DNA of 64,000 nt from Rhizobium sp. NXC24 (lineage in GTDB: Bacteria; Pseudomonadota; Alphaproteobacteria; Rhizobiales; Rhizobiaceae). The stretch covers positions 1,650,501 to 1,714,500 of the forward strand of contig NZ_CP024311.1 in the NCBI RefSeq assembly GCF_002944315.1, read 5' to 3'. Shown piece by piece: positions 33,971 to 42,840 of this stretch (positions are counted from its first letter, which is position 1; every line of letters begins with the position of its first letter). The position numbers and the translations under genes are program-made. The notes beneath the pieces are model-generated. The model did not search any database and had not been told where the DNA came from. It saw nothing but the letters and a program-made list of their open reading frames with translations.

Positions 33971-35062
33971 TTAAAGCGCTAGTGCTTCGTCTTGGGCTCT
34001 GCCCTTGACGCCTTGCAAAAGGCTCCGAGTGGTGACTACGCCGACGATCTTCCCGTCATCCACCACGGCTATACCGTCCTGCTTCTGCTCCAAGTTGATC
34101 TTGATGAGTTGGTCTACGTCCGCGTCCGGAGCTACCTTGGTCAGGCTAGCAAAATCGATGGTCGGATTGGCGCTGCGGTAACTGTCGATCGGGTGCATCA
34201 TGGAGTGCGCCTTCACGAGGTGGAGTCGCGAGATACCGGCCACAAAGTCCGAAACATAAGAGTCGGCAGGGTTAAGCACGATTTGTTCGGCGGTACCAAC
34301 CTGGATGATTGCACCGTCTTTCATGATTGCGATGCGGTCTCCAATGCGAATGGCTTCATCCAGGTCGTGCGTGATGAATATCGCCGATTTGCCGAGTGAT
34401 TTTGACAGATCGCGAAATTCGTCCTGGAGTTGACGCCGGATCAAAGGATCGAGGGCGCTGAATGGTTCGTCCATCAGAATCACTTCAGGATCTGCAGCCA
34501 ATGCTCGGGAGAGCCCAACGCGTTGCTGCATACCACCGGACAGTTCACTCGGGTAACGGTCACCCCAATCAGCGAGCCCGACCTTTGCAAGGGCGGCCTG
34601 CGCGAGCTGCTTGCGTTTATCCTTTTCGATCTTTTGGACTTCAAGTCCAAACGCTACGTTTTCGAGCACAGTGCGGTGTGGGAGCAAGGCTACGCTTTGA
34701 AAAACCATGCCGACATTGCGGGCACGGGTCTCACGCAGTTGCTGCGACGACATTGCTCCCAAATCCGTACCGCGATAAAAAACCTGTCCAAGCGTGGGCT
34801 CGATCAAGCGGTTGAACATCCGGATCAGAGTTGACTTGCCGCTGCCCGAAAGGCCCATAATGCAGAAGATTTCACCTTTCTGAAGCGAGAGGCTGACATC
34901 GCTGACACCAACCACGCAACCGAACTCTTTCAGGATGTCTGCCTTGGTGGCGCCTCGTTCAGTGATCGCCGCTATAGCTTTTGAGGATTTCTCCCCAAAG
35001 ACCTTCCAAACGCCGTGACACTTGAGCAATGGCTGGTTTTCTAGTGATGTGCTTGCGTACAT
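33971..35062 (-). CDS. glycine betaine ABC transporter ATP-binding protein (ProV/OpuAA-like)
   Basis: The 363-aa ATPase has Walker A GLSGSGKST, signature LSGGMQQRVGL, Walker B VILMDEPFSALD and the switch His in ITHDLDEA. A C-terminal region of about 100 residues resembles CBS domains (VVDDGKIVGVVTTRSLL), which in OpuA sense ionic strength. The N-terminal stretch KAIAAITERGATKADILKEF between the first strand and Walker A is typical of ProV. ATG 35062 fits the family start; a frame open to 35152 runs into the intergenic hairpin region. Confidence 0.92.
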   Translation of the reverse strand: MYASTSLENQPLLKCHGVWKVFGEKSSKAIAAITERGATKADILKEFGCVVGVSDVSLSLQKGEIFCIMGLSGSGKSTLIRMFNRLIEPTLGQVFYRGTDLGAMSSQQLRETRARNVGMVFQSVALLPHRTVLENVAFGLEVQKIEKDKRKQLAQAALAKVGLADWGDRYPSELSGGMQQRVGLSRALAADPEVILMDEPFSALDPLIRRQLQDEFRDLSKSLGKSAIFITHDLDEAIRIGDRIAIMKDGAIIQVGTAEQIVLNPADSYVSDFVAGISRLHLVKAHSMMHPIDSYRSANPTIDFASLTKVAPDADVDQLIKINLEQKQDGIAVVDDGKIVGVVTTRSLLQGVKGRAQDEALAL

Positions 35063-35217
35063 GATTGTGCTCTTTGATTTACGCCGCCAGTCGAGTGTTG
35101 CGGTCGTGCAGTTGGCAGCCGGTAAGCGCTGGTTCATCGGCCAAGGGCGCACGGCGAGCAGTACATTTTGCCAAGCAAGAGCATACTCTGCCGGACATCA
35201 ATGCGCTATACGTCAAC

Positions 35218-35248
35218 GACTTAGCGCAGCAAACTGCTGCGCTAAGTC
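35218..35248. repeat. 13-bp intercistronic stem-loop between binding-protein and ATPase genes
   Basis: GACTTAGCGCAGC (35218-35230) and GCTGCGCTAAGTC (35236-35248) form a perfect stem with loop AAACT, 14 bases after the binding-protein stop. No T-run follows on the minus strand, so it more likely stabilises the upstream mRNA or limits read-through than ends transcription, the usual way to make excess binding protein. Confidence 0.6.
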
Positions 35249-35261
35249 CGCTAGTCTGCCG

Positions 35262-36104
35262 TTATTGAATGGACCACTTCTCAACGACGGAGGTATTCGC
35301 CGCCCACCAGTCGTCGGCGGCCTGTTCGGCGGTCTTGCCATCAGCCATTTCGATGCACATCTGGCCGATATCGCCAATGGGCAGGAATACGGTAGAGATG
35401 TTCGCCCGCAGCTCCGGATTCTGTGCGGAGAAGCCCTTGTTTGCTATCCAGTAGTAGGACTGGGTCGGGGGGAAAACCTTCTTGGGGTCTTTAAGGAACT
35501 TCACGTCGAACTTATGCATCATCCAGGAAGGATCCCAGAGCATCGTAACAATTGGCTCTTTGCGCTCGATAGCCGACTGCAACTGGGCCACCATTGCGGC
35601 GGTACTGCCTTCAACGATTTGATAATTGAGCTTGTATTCGTCGACGGCCCTTGCTGCGTCGCGCATGATGCCGGATCCTGGCTCGATACCGATAATCTTG
35701 CCCCCGACCTGATCGCTGACCGTATTCAACTGATCGATCGAGTCGATCTTCATGTATGAAGGTACCGCGAGGGTCTGATAGTTGCCGTACGAAACCACAG
35801 AGACCTTTTCGAGCTTCTTGCGATTTTTTTGCCAATAATCCGACGTGACGTAGTCTGGCAACGCGACCATCAGATCCACGTCCTTCTTCTCCAATGCGGC
35901 AAATGCAATACCCCATTCGGAAAACTCGGTGACGTCGACCTTGTATCCCTGCTTCTCCAGGAACTTTTTGGTCACCAGCGTGATTGTCTTCTCATCTTCC
36001 CAGCCCATGGTTCCAATCTTGACAGACTTATCCTGAGCTTGAGCAGGCATCCAAGCCAATGTCGCCATGGCGGCAGCGGCTACAAATTTCAGTATCTTTT
36101 TCAT
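35262..36104 (-). CDS. glycine betaine-type ABC transporter substrate-binding protein (OpuAC domain)
   Basis: The 280-aa protein has a signal peptide (MKKILKFVAAAAMATLAWMP, cleavage after AQA) and an OpuAC domain. Aromatic residues that can form a cation-pi cage are at TMGWEDE, SEWGIA, LWDPSWM and SYYWIA. AAGGGG precedes the ATG at 36104. It is the first gene of the transporter operon. It would bind a betaine-like compound in the periplasm; which one (glycine betaine, proline betaine, DMSP) is not readable. Confidence 0.9.
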   Translation of the reverse strand: MKKILKFVAAAAMATLAWMPAQAQDKSVKIGTMGWEDEKTITLVTKKFLEKQGYKVDVTEFSEWGIAFAALEKKDVDLMVALPDYVTSDYWQKNRKKLEKVSVVSYGNYQTLAVPSYMKIDSIDQLNTVSDQVGGKIIGIEPGSGIMRDAARAVDEYKLNYQIVEGSTAAMVAQLQSAIERKEPIVTMLWDPSWMMHKFDVKFLKDPKKVFPPTQSYYWIANKGFSAQNPELRANISTVFLPIGDIGQMCIEMADGKTAEQAADDWWAANTSVVEKWSIQ

Positions 36105-36449
36105 GTGATTCCCCTTTTCTTTCGAGGCGTTTGGCTTGTTCGCTGCTGCATTTGAAAGCTTGAAGAAGGCAATATCCTTCAAGCATCGATGAAGTAGCGC
36201 TGCTGCATGAACGTCCGGCTTGTGCCGGGGCCTTGGATCATCTCGCGATCTCCCTTTGGCGCCTTAAGCTTAATCCGTTTGCAAAAACGTCATAGACCGA
36301 AAAATGCAGCTCTTTGATAAAATGAGCTTATGTATGGTTCAAACTTGACGCGCTGTCTCTGGCCTAAACTCTCTGATAGAATGCAAGAAAATCCAGTAAA
36401 CCTAACATGTTGGGACGCCCGGGTACCCCTTAATCGATGTGGAGGTAAA
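36105..36449. other. 345-base divergent regulatory region
   Basis: It separates the transporter operon (minus) from an SDR gene (plus). It contains a T-N11-A palindrome at 36317-36331 and a related half-site TCTGATAGAATG at 36372-36383. Confidence 0.5.
36317..36331. promoter_or_regulatory. T-N11-A palindrome between transporter and SDR genes
   Basis: ATAAAATGAGCTTAT has ATAA-N7-TTAT symmetry and shares the flank TCTTTGATA with the sites at 31843 and 51448. Confidence 0.55.
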
Positions 36450-37205
36450 ATGATGACGCTTGCGGGAAAATCTATATTAGTGACTGGCGCCACCGGCGGC
36501 ATTGGTCGACCATTAGTTAAGATTCTTGCGGCTCAGGGCGCGAGGCCGATCATACACTACGGTCGCAAGAAGAAGGATGCTGAGGCGCTCCTTGAAGAGA
36601 TTTCTGGCAACGGCGCGGTCGTACATGCCGACCTCACCATTCCGTCAGAAGCTCGTGAGCTTTGGCAGAGAGCGGAACGCGCAGCGGGTGAGATTTACGC
36701 ACTTGTAAACAACGCGGGAATACGTTCCGAAGTGACTGTCAATGCCGACCCAGTTACCTGGGCCTCGACCTGGGAGCGCGAGTTTCGTGTAAACTTCTTC
36801 GCTGCAGCAGACCTTTGCAAAGAAGCTGTTCAGCATTTCATCCCGCGTAAGGGTGGGCGGATTGTCAGTATTGCAAGCCGGGCAGGGCAGCGTGGCTATG
36901 CGGCGGATGCAATGCCGTATGGTGCTTCAAAGGCTGCACTCATTAACTTGAGCCGATCACTTGCTCGCTCGTTTGGCGAACATGGCATCGTCTCGGTAGC
37001 TGTCGCGCCCGGATGGGTGCGGACGGAGATGGTCGAAGGTTTGTTGGACCGTGTTGGAGAAGAGGCCGCGACTGCAGACATCCCAATTGGACGGATGGCG
37101 GACCCGCAGGAGGTTGCGGAGATCGTGGCATTTGCGCTGCAACCGTCACAAATGTCGATAAACGGCGCTACGATTGATGTTAATGGTGGAAGCTATATCC
37201 GATAG
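36450..37205 (+). CDS. short-chain dehydrogenase/reductase (SDR)
   Basis: The 251-aa classical SDR has TGATGGIGRPL, NNAGI, catalytic Ser in VSIASRAG and Y-G-A-S-K, ending in DVNGGSYIR. ATG 36450 follows GGAGG at five bases. The first bases of the gene contain TGGTCGACCA (36503-36512), identical to the GntR operator core, inside the codons for GIGRPL. Convergent with the second GntR gene. Third SDR of the island; substrate unknown. Confidence 0.85.
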   Translation: MMTLAGKSILVTGATGGIGRPLVKILAAQGARPIIHYGRKKKDAEALLEEISGNGAVVHADLTIPSEARELWQRAERAAGEIYALVNNAGIRSEVTVNADPVTWASTWEREFRVNFFAAADLCKEAVQHFIPRKGGRIVSIASRAGQRGYAADAMPYGASKAALINLSRSLARSFGEHGIVSVAVAPGWVRTEMVEGLLDRVGEEAATADIPIGRMADPQEVAEIVAFALQPSQMSINGATIDVNGGSYIR

Positions 37206-37248
37206 TAGCCGAAAAAGAGCTGCGCTTGGGCGCTTGTCTGGACAAGGA

Positions 37249-37914
37249 TTACGGTGCAATCGCTCCAGTGAGCTTCTCCCCTTCGAGAAGGTTATGCCGC
37301 TCCGAAAGATCTCCCGCCGCCGTGACGTCTCTGTTGAAGATCGCCTCAAATATCGGCTTGTGTTGAGCAACGATTACCGAAGCATCGTCGATGAGGGCGT
37401 CACTTGAGCGGATATAGACCCGAATTTGCTGTTCGATAAGCTCATACTGCTGTCTCAGTCGCGCATGGTCGGCAGCAAGCACAATGGCTTTGTGGAAGCC
37501 GAAGTCCGCATCGGCGATTGCCCCTGGTTTGCCAACTTGAGCGCTGTTGGCAATTTGTTTGAACGCATCTTCGATGGCTCTCATAGAGGTTTTGTCGGCT
37601 CGCTGTGCGGCGAGTTGCGCTGCGAGACGTTCCACGGCAGCGCGTAAAGTGTACAGCTCCCATACATCCCGACGAGTCAGCTCGACGACAGTCCAACCAG
37701 TGTAGGGGACCAGTGTGACGAGGCCTTCCTTGGCGAGCTGATGTAGAGCGGTGCGGATAGTGGCTCGCGAGAGTTCCATTTCCTCTGAGAGCTGAACCTC
37801 GGTTAGCCGAGAACCGGCTGGAATGGATCCGTCAACAATCCTACTCCGCAAGACGCCTAAAGCTCGCACATCCGCAGGCATCTTCTCGATTTTCGGCAAC
37901 GCGATTCTGGTCAT
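37249..37914 (-). CDS. GntR-family (FadR/FCD) transcriptional regulator
   Basis: The 221-aa protein has a winged HTH (SRLTEVQLSEEMELSRATIR, TALHQLAKEGL) and an FCD domain (DFGFHKAIVLAADHARL). It is clearly paralogous to the GntR protein at 18530-19264 across its length. It is divergent from the glycerate kinase operon, and a perfect palindrome centred on GTCGAC lies between them. The likely effector is an organic acid of the pathway; inferred from family. Confidence 0.88.
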   Translation of the reverse strand: MTRIALPKIEKMPADVRALGVLRSRIVDGSIPAGSRLTEVQLSEEMELSRATIRTALHQLAKEGLVTLVPYTGWTVVELTRRDVWELYTLRAAVERLAAQLAAQRADKTSMRAIEDAFKQIANSAQVGKPGAIADADFGFHKAIVLAADHARLRQQYELIEQQIRVYIRSSDALIDDASVIVAQHKPIFEAIFNRDVTAAGDLSERHNLLEGEKLTGAIAP

Positions 37915-37995
37915 TTGTGTCTCGGCCTATGGGTGGGCGATTTCGGGGTTGTACCCGGCTAGCAGACTAATTCATACAAAAAAGTCATTTGGGCT

Positions 37996-38007
37996 ATTGT
38001 CGACAAT
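37996..38007. promoter_or_regulatory. GTCGAC-centred palindrome, candidate GntR operator
   Basis: ATTGTCGACAAT is a perfect 12-bp palindrome between the divergent GntR and glycerate kinase genes and shares its core with the cluster at 19280-19383. Confidence 0.6.
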
Positions 38008-38093
38008 GGCTCATTTTGTTAGAGATTTGCTAAGGCGGCGCCGAACGCTCCGGTTCGTGTCTCCGCCCACACTGTCGCATCGAGAGAGGCCGT

Positions 38094-39503
38094 ATGAGAA
38101 AAATACGCAACGCCGAGCAGCTTTGCTCGCACGGCGACGAGAAGTCGCGTCGGCTTGTCGCCGAGATCGCCGATCGGACGCTAGAGCGCTTGGATAGCTA
38201 CGAGCGCATTAAAAGCATCATGCACATGGACGGTGACCGACTGCATATCGGTACTCGCTCGTGGGATCTGTCAAAGAAGCGCAATGTCTACCTTTTCGGT
38301 GCGGGCAAGGCTTGCAACCACATGGCTATGGCGGTCGACCATGTCCTTGGTGATCGGCTGACCCACGGTATCGCCATCGTCAAAATTCATGAGGACACAG
38401 ACCGTTTCAACAAGACTCAAGTCTTTGTTGGCGGGCACCCGCTGCCGAATGAGGAAGGCCATCGCGCTTCCAAGAAGATTATCGAAACCGTAGACAGGGC
38501 AGGATCGGATGACCTCTTTATTGTCGTAGTAAGTGGCGGAAGCTCCGCTCTAATGTCATGCCCCATCGATGGCATAAGCCTGCAAGATGAGATCGACACG
38601 ACGGATGTCCTTCTCAAGTCCGGTGCCGGTATCTATGAGATCAATGCTGTCCGACGGCACATCTCGGCACTCAACGGCGGCATGCTGGCGAAACGTATCC
38701 AAGATGTCGGCGCTGAACTGATCGGTATCGGTATCAGTGACGCTGTTGGATCGCCTGCGACCGGCGATATCGCTGTTCCTTATGCGGCCTACAAGAGCAC
38801 GCCGATCGGGCCCGATGCCACCACGCTGGATGACGCCCGGGCAACGATTGTCAATTTCAATGTCGCAGATCGCCTTCCGAGGACCGTTGTCGACTTCTTG
38901 ATGAACGCCGGGCCGGAATTCGAAACGCCAAAGGCCTTTCCGAACAATACGTATTTCCTGCTAAACACCCTACCTGACTCCTGCATCTACGCCCGCGAAG
39001 TCTGCGAGGAGATGGGTATCCCCGCGATGATCGTATCGTCCTTTCTTGAGGGCGAAAGTAGGGACGCTGGCACCTTCTTCGCTTCAATGGCAAGGGAGAT
39101 CCAGACCTACGGCAATCCAATCAAGCCGCCATGCGTGTTGTTGAGTTCTGGCGAGGTTACCACCCAGATTCTCGACAACAGTGTGATCCGAGGGCACGGC
39201 GGTCCTGGGCAAGAAATGGCCGTTAGCTTCGCCATCACAGCCTCGAAGACGAAAGGCGCCTGTCTGCTGTCGATCGACAGCGAGGGCACTGACGGAACCG
39301 CAAAAGTTGCGGGCGGGATCACGGATTCTTCAAGCCTGAAGATGGCAGCCGAGAAGGGCATCAATCTCTACCAGGCGCTGCGCGAGCACAGCTGCTTCGA
39401 GGCTCTCGAAGCAATCGGCTCGACGGTCTTTACCGGAAACACCGGCACCAACCTCTGCGATCTGAACATCGTTTATATCCCCGCACCGGAGAGCGCGAAG
39501 TAA
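38094..39503 (+). CDS. glycerate 2-kinase family protein (DUF4147/MOFRL)
   Basis: The 469-aa protein matches type II glycerate kinases (GckA/TtuD): VYLFGAGKACNHMA, the GGHPLPNEEG and VVSGGSSALM motifs of the N-terminal DUF4147 domain, and a MOFRL C-terminal domain (VLLSSGEVTTQI, RGHGGPGQEMAVSF, IDSEGTDGT). Family enzymes form 2-phosphoglycerate from glycerate and ATP. GAGAGG precedes the ATG. One base separates its stop from the enolase-like gene, so the pair should be co-translated. It could connect glycine/serine-derived hydroxypyruvate to central metabolism. Confidence 0.88.
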   Translation: MRKIRNAEQLCSHGDEKSRRLVAEIADRTLERLDSYERIKSIMHMDGDRLHIGTRSWDLSKKRNVYLFGAGKACNHMAMAVDHVLGDRLTHGIAIVKIHEDTDRFNKTQVFVGGHPLPNEEGHRASKKIIETVDRAGSDDLFIVVVSGGSSALMSCPIDGISLQDEIDTTDVLLKSGAGIYEINAVRRHISALNGGMLAKRIQDVGAELIGIGISDAVGSPATGDIAVPYAAYKSTPIGPDATTLDDARATIVNFNVADRLPRTVVDFLMNAGPEFETPKAFPNNTYFLLNTLPDSCIYAREVCEEMGIPAMIVSSFLEGESRDAGTFFASMAREIQTYGNPIKPPCVLLSSGEVTTQILDNSVIRGHGGPGQEMAVSFAITASKTKGACLLSIDSEGTDGTAKVAGGITDSSSLKMAAEKGINLYQALREHSCFEALEAIGSTVFTGNTGTNLCDLNIVYIPAPESAK

Positions 39504-39504
39504 C

Positions 39505-40779
39505 ATGGAAGACAGGATCACCTCCGTTACGGCTCAGCAGATAATCGATTGCAAATGTCGACCAGCTGTAGAAGTCGAAGTTCGCACTGAGAGCGGTGCA
39601 GTTGGGCGGGGCGCCGCGCCAACGGGTACATCGGTAGGGATGTATGAGGCGTTTGTCCTTCGAGATGGCGACCCTTCGAGCTACAAGGGTCTGAGTGTGC
39701 ATAAGGCAGTAGATGCTGCCCAGAATGTCATCGGCCCCGAACTAATCGGCATGAACGTGTTCGATCAGCGTGCCATCGACGAGAAAATGATCTCGCTAGA
39801 CGGCACGCCTGACAAAAAGAAACTGGGCGGCAATACCATCTATTCTGTTTCGATTGCAGTGTTTCGGGCTGCGGCCGACGCTCGCCGTATTCCACTCTAC
39901 GACCACATCGCAGGCGGCAAGATCAGAACAGTTCCGGTCCCTTGCTTCAATATCGTCAACGGCGGGAAGTATGAAGGCTTCACCCAGGCCTTCAATGAGT
40001 TTCTGATCGTTCCGTACGATACGGACAGTATTGATTTTGCGATCGAAATGGCGGTCACTGTCTTTCAAAAGCTCTCTGACGTCCTCACGGAGTATCTCGG
40101 CCACAAGCCGCAGGTAGCAAGTTCCTATGGATACGCGGCTCCGTCGCACGATCCGGAGATCATCCTTGGCCTGATGCAGAAGGCGATCGACCGATGCGGC
40201 TACTCCGGCCGGATTGCTTTCGCGTTAGACTGTGCATCGAGCGAAATGTACGACAAGGATACGGAGACCTATCTGCTCAAGGGGCAGCGAGTGTCCTCCG
40301 ACCAGCTCATTGCGTATGCCAAGGGTCTTACAGAACGCTTCGACCTCGTATTCATCGAGGACCTGTTGGACGAAAATGATTGGGATGGGTATCGCAAGGC
40401 CGTTATCGAACTCGATCGGACGATCGTTCTGGGCGATGATCTCACTGTTACTAACCTGGCGCTGCTGAAAAAGGCTCATGAGACGCGGGCTATTGCTGGG
40501 TTTGTCCTCAAGCCAAATCAGGTAGGCACGATCACTGAGGCGTTAGATGCGTACCGCTTTGCCAATGAGAACGGTTTGATTGCCGTGCCATCTGGGCGAT
40601 CTGGTGGCGTCGTCGACGACGTGGTCATGGATTTCTCCGTCGGCCTTCAGGTGCCCTTCCAGAAGAACGGTGCGCCTCGCTCCGGAGAGCGCATTGAAAA
40701 GCTGAACTTCTTGATGCGAGCGAACGCTAGAAGTTCCGACTGCCGTCTCTACGACATCAAGCCACTGCTGAAATTTTAG
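39505..40779 (+). CDS. divergent enolase-superfamily paralogue (not housekeeping enolase)
   Basis: The 424-aa protein follows enolase end to end. Metal ligands are kept (ALDCASSE, FIEDLLDENDW, LGDDLTVTN) and so is the catalytic Lys in VLKPNQVG. Three canonical places differ: the GGEHADN loop His is Tyr (NGGKYEG), the GDEGG general-acid Glu is absent (ASSYGYAAP), and SHRSGETED reads SGRSGGVVDD. The flexible SGAST loop is TGTSV. By comparison with E. coli enolase this should not catalyse the normal 2-phosphoglycerate/PEP reaction. It is locked to glycerate kinase, so a related acid or phospho-acid is a likely substrate; inferred. Confidence 0.85.
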   Translation: MEDRITSVTAQQIIDCKCRPAVEVEVRTESGAVGRGAAPTGTSVGMYEAFVLRDGDPSSYKGLSVHKAVDAAQNVIGPELIGMNVFDQRAIDEKMISLDGTPDKKKLGGNTIYSVSIAVFRAAADARRIPLYDHIAGGKIRTVPVPCFNIVNGGKYEGFTQAFNEFLIVPYDTDSIDFAIEMAVTVFQKLSDVLTEYLGHKPQVASSYGYAAPSHDPEIILGLMQKAIDRCGYSGRIAFALDCASSEMYDKDTETYLLKGQRVSSDQLIAYAKGLTERFDLVFIEDLLDENDWDGYRKAVIELDRTIVLGDDLTVTNLALLKKAHETRAIAGFVLKPNQVGTITEALDAYRFANENGLIAVPSGRSGGVVDDVVMDFSVGLQVPFQKNGAPRSGERIEKLNFLMRANARSSDCRLYDIKPLLKF

Positions 40780-40859
40780 TTCTGCCGACCACGCGGTCCG
40801 GTAAAGGCCCATCCTTTGCTCACGCTCAACCAACCAACACAATGGGAACGGATACCTCA

Positions 40860-41981
40860 ATGTCCACAAAGATCGATTTTCTCTACCTGTCCGAGCCAGA
40901 CATGATCGCGGCCGGTGTTCTTGACGCCGCACGCTGCGTCGCCATCTGCGAGGAGACTTTCAGCCTCTTAGGTGAAGGAGACTACCTAATGGGCGGCGCG
41001 AACCACAACAATCACGGCTTGAACATCGTATTCCCAAAGGAAACTCCCTTTCCGAACATGCCAGTGGCCGGACCGGATCGCCGTTTTGCGGCGATGCCGG
41101 GATACCTTGGGGGGCGCTTCGATGTCTGCGGAAACAAGTGGTACGGCTCAAATCATGCAAACACCCAGAAGGGACTTCCCCGATCGATCCTCACCATGAT
41201 GTTGAACGACAAGGACACAGGCGCCCCCTTGTCCTTGATGTCCGCCAACCTCCTGAGCGCCGCACGAACAGGTGCCGTACCGGGAGTAGCCGCGAAGCAC
41301 TTGGCGAATAAGGACGCCAAGACGGTTTCGATCGTCGGCTGCGGCCCGATCAATAAATCGTGCTTCACTGCAATCATGACGCAGCTGCCGAACGTTGAGA
41401 AAGTTGTCTGCTTCGATGTGTTCCTTGATAAGGCGAACGAACACGCTCGCTGGGTCGAGGAAAATTACAAGGTTTCCGCCGTTGGCGTGGATGACGCCGA
41501 GACTGGCTTCACAAATGCCGACGTCATCACCGTCGCTGCCTCACGGCTGAAACCGCTGTTCTTCAAGGACGAGTGGATCAAACCGGGTGCCACGATCCTT
41601 GTTTCCGGTCCCGTGAACACCGATGAGGCGTTCCTGACAAGCTGCAAGATCGTCTACGATCACACTGCACTCCAGGAAGCCTATGTCGAGGACGCGATCG
41701 CCTCGGGGAACAAAGAAGCCTATTACAGTGGCGTCATAGGCGGACCGTTCTACCGCCTGATTGACGCAGGGAAGCTTCCGGCACTGAAGGATTCGATTGG
41801 GCTCGGCGATGTGGTCAATGGCAAGAAGCCCGGCCGCGAGAGTGCTTCTGATCGCATCATTTTTATCGCCTGCGGTATGGCGGTGTTCGATATCAGCTGG
41901 GGCTTCGAGGTCTATCAGAACGCCTTGAAGAACGGAATCGGCACGTCGCTCAACCTCTGGGAAAAGCCGAGTCTCGCTTGA
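40860..41981 (+). CDS. ornithine cyclodeaminase/mu-crystallin family protein (tyramine oxidase subunit B-like)
   Basis: The 373-aa protein has the OCD fold with NAD-binding SIVGCGPINKSCF and the N-terminal KWYGSNHANTQKGLPRS block. It belongs to the subgroup that databases label tyramine oxidase subunit B, a name with little support. OCD-family proteins reduce imines or cyclise amino acids with NAD(P). ATG 40860 is chosen by family length; ATG 40842 is possible. It is third in the glycerate kinase operon, 80 bases after the enolase-like gene. Confidence 0.82.
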   Translation: MSTKIDFLYLSEPDMIAAGVLDAARCVAICEETFSLLGEGDYLMGGANHNNHGLNIVFPKETPFPNMPVAGPDRRFAAMPGYLGGRFDVCGNKWYGSNHANTQKGLPRSILTMMLNDKDTGAPLSLMSANLLSAARTGAVPGVAAKHLANKDAKTVSIVGCGPINKSCFTAIMTQLPNVEKVVCFDVFLDKANEHARWVEENYKVSAVGVDDAETGFTNADVITVAASRLKPLFFKDEWIKPGATILVSGPVNTDEAFLTSCKIVYDHTALQEAYVEDAIASGNKEAYYSGVIGGPFYRLIDAGKLPALKDSIGLGDVVNGKKPGRESASDRIIFIACGMAVFDISWGFEVYQNALKNGIGTSLNLWEKPSLA

Positions 41982-42077
41982 AGCGATCGGCTGGTGGTCG
42001 GCGTGATTGACGCTGGCCACTCCCAGACTTCGCTGCTGGACCATTCTAGCGACATTGAGAAGCCAAGAGAGTGTAGG

Positions 42078-42767
42078 ATGATATCGTCGCGTATCGGGGA
42101 AAAGCCGGGTCCCATAGATCTGTTTCTCAACCCAATCTCAGCTGCAACGGCGCCGCGTCGCTCGTATGGACCCCGAAGGTTGGCGCTACAGCAGATTGTC
42201 GGGTCATTCGCTGATTGCCTCCTGAAGCACGATGCGAGCATGATGGCGAAGTTTGTGGGATGCAAAATCATACATCTGTTGTCGAATGTCGGACACGCAA
42301 ACCCGCCGCGCATGGGGCACAGAAACTTTCCGCTCCGCTCTCATATGGATGCCGTCTGCGAAGCGTCGAAACTGCTTGGCCCCGAACTTACGAGCATCGG
42401 GTGCGGACTCATCGCTCTGATGGACGACCTCGATTGGTACCGGGGACAGAGCGGAGCCTATGCCAGCGTAAATTTCGCTGATGGGCACGCTCATGCCATA
42501 CTTGTCGGCCCTGGGGGCTTGGAAGAGCGCTCAGATGTCCGGATGGGCGTTACTCTACTCGCACCGTACACCCGCTTTCCTGACCATTGGCTTACTTATT
42601 CCCGCGTGATCCTGCCGATTTCACAAGGCGAGTTTCGCATCGAGACCGGTGAATGGCAGCGCGTAGAGCCGGGATCTCTTCAATTTCATCCAACCGGTCA
42701 CCCGATTGCAATCCGATGCACATCGAAGCCTTTTCTCGCCCTTTGGGCACAGAAGCTTTCAGTCTGA
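42078..42767 (+). CDS. cupin protein of the DMSP-lyase (DddL/DddQ-like) family, atypical
   Basis: The 229-aa product has the C-terminal cupin layout of the DMSP lyase family: GPGGLEERSDVRMGVTLLAP, RFPDHWLTYSRVILPISQGE, WQRVEPGSLQFHP, then LALWAQ. In active DddQ/DddL the segment after PDH supplies further His, Glu and Tyr metal ligands. Here those positions read WLTYSRVI, so several ligands appear lost. Start at ATG 42078 (after GAGAG) is provisional. It lies between OCD and glutamate dehydrogenase genes. It may be a non-lyase relative or may act on another onium compound. Confidence 0.6.
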   Translation: MISSRIGEKPGPIDLFLNPISAATAPRRSYGPRRLALQQIVGSFADCLLKHDASMMAKFVGCKIIHLLSNVGHANPPRMGHRNFPLRSHMDAVCEASKLLGPELTSIGCGLIALMDDLDWYRGQSGAYASVNFADGHAHAILVGPGGLEERSDVRMGVTLLAPYTRFPDHWLTYSRVILPISQGEFRIETGEWQRVEPGSLQFHPTGHPIAIRCTSKPFLALWAQKLSV

Positions 42768-42840
42768 AGGCACGCGTTGGCATCTGAGGCAGTTATCTCG
42801 CAAGCCCACAACGTTGGGCCCTCGCTACTGGAGCGCACAA

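Noticed and set aside
39505..40779. Housekeeping enolase
   Set aside because: Catalytic Glu and His of true enolase are missing and the gene is in a catabolic operon.
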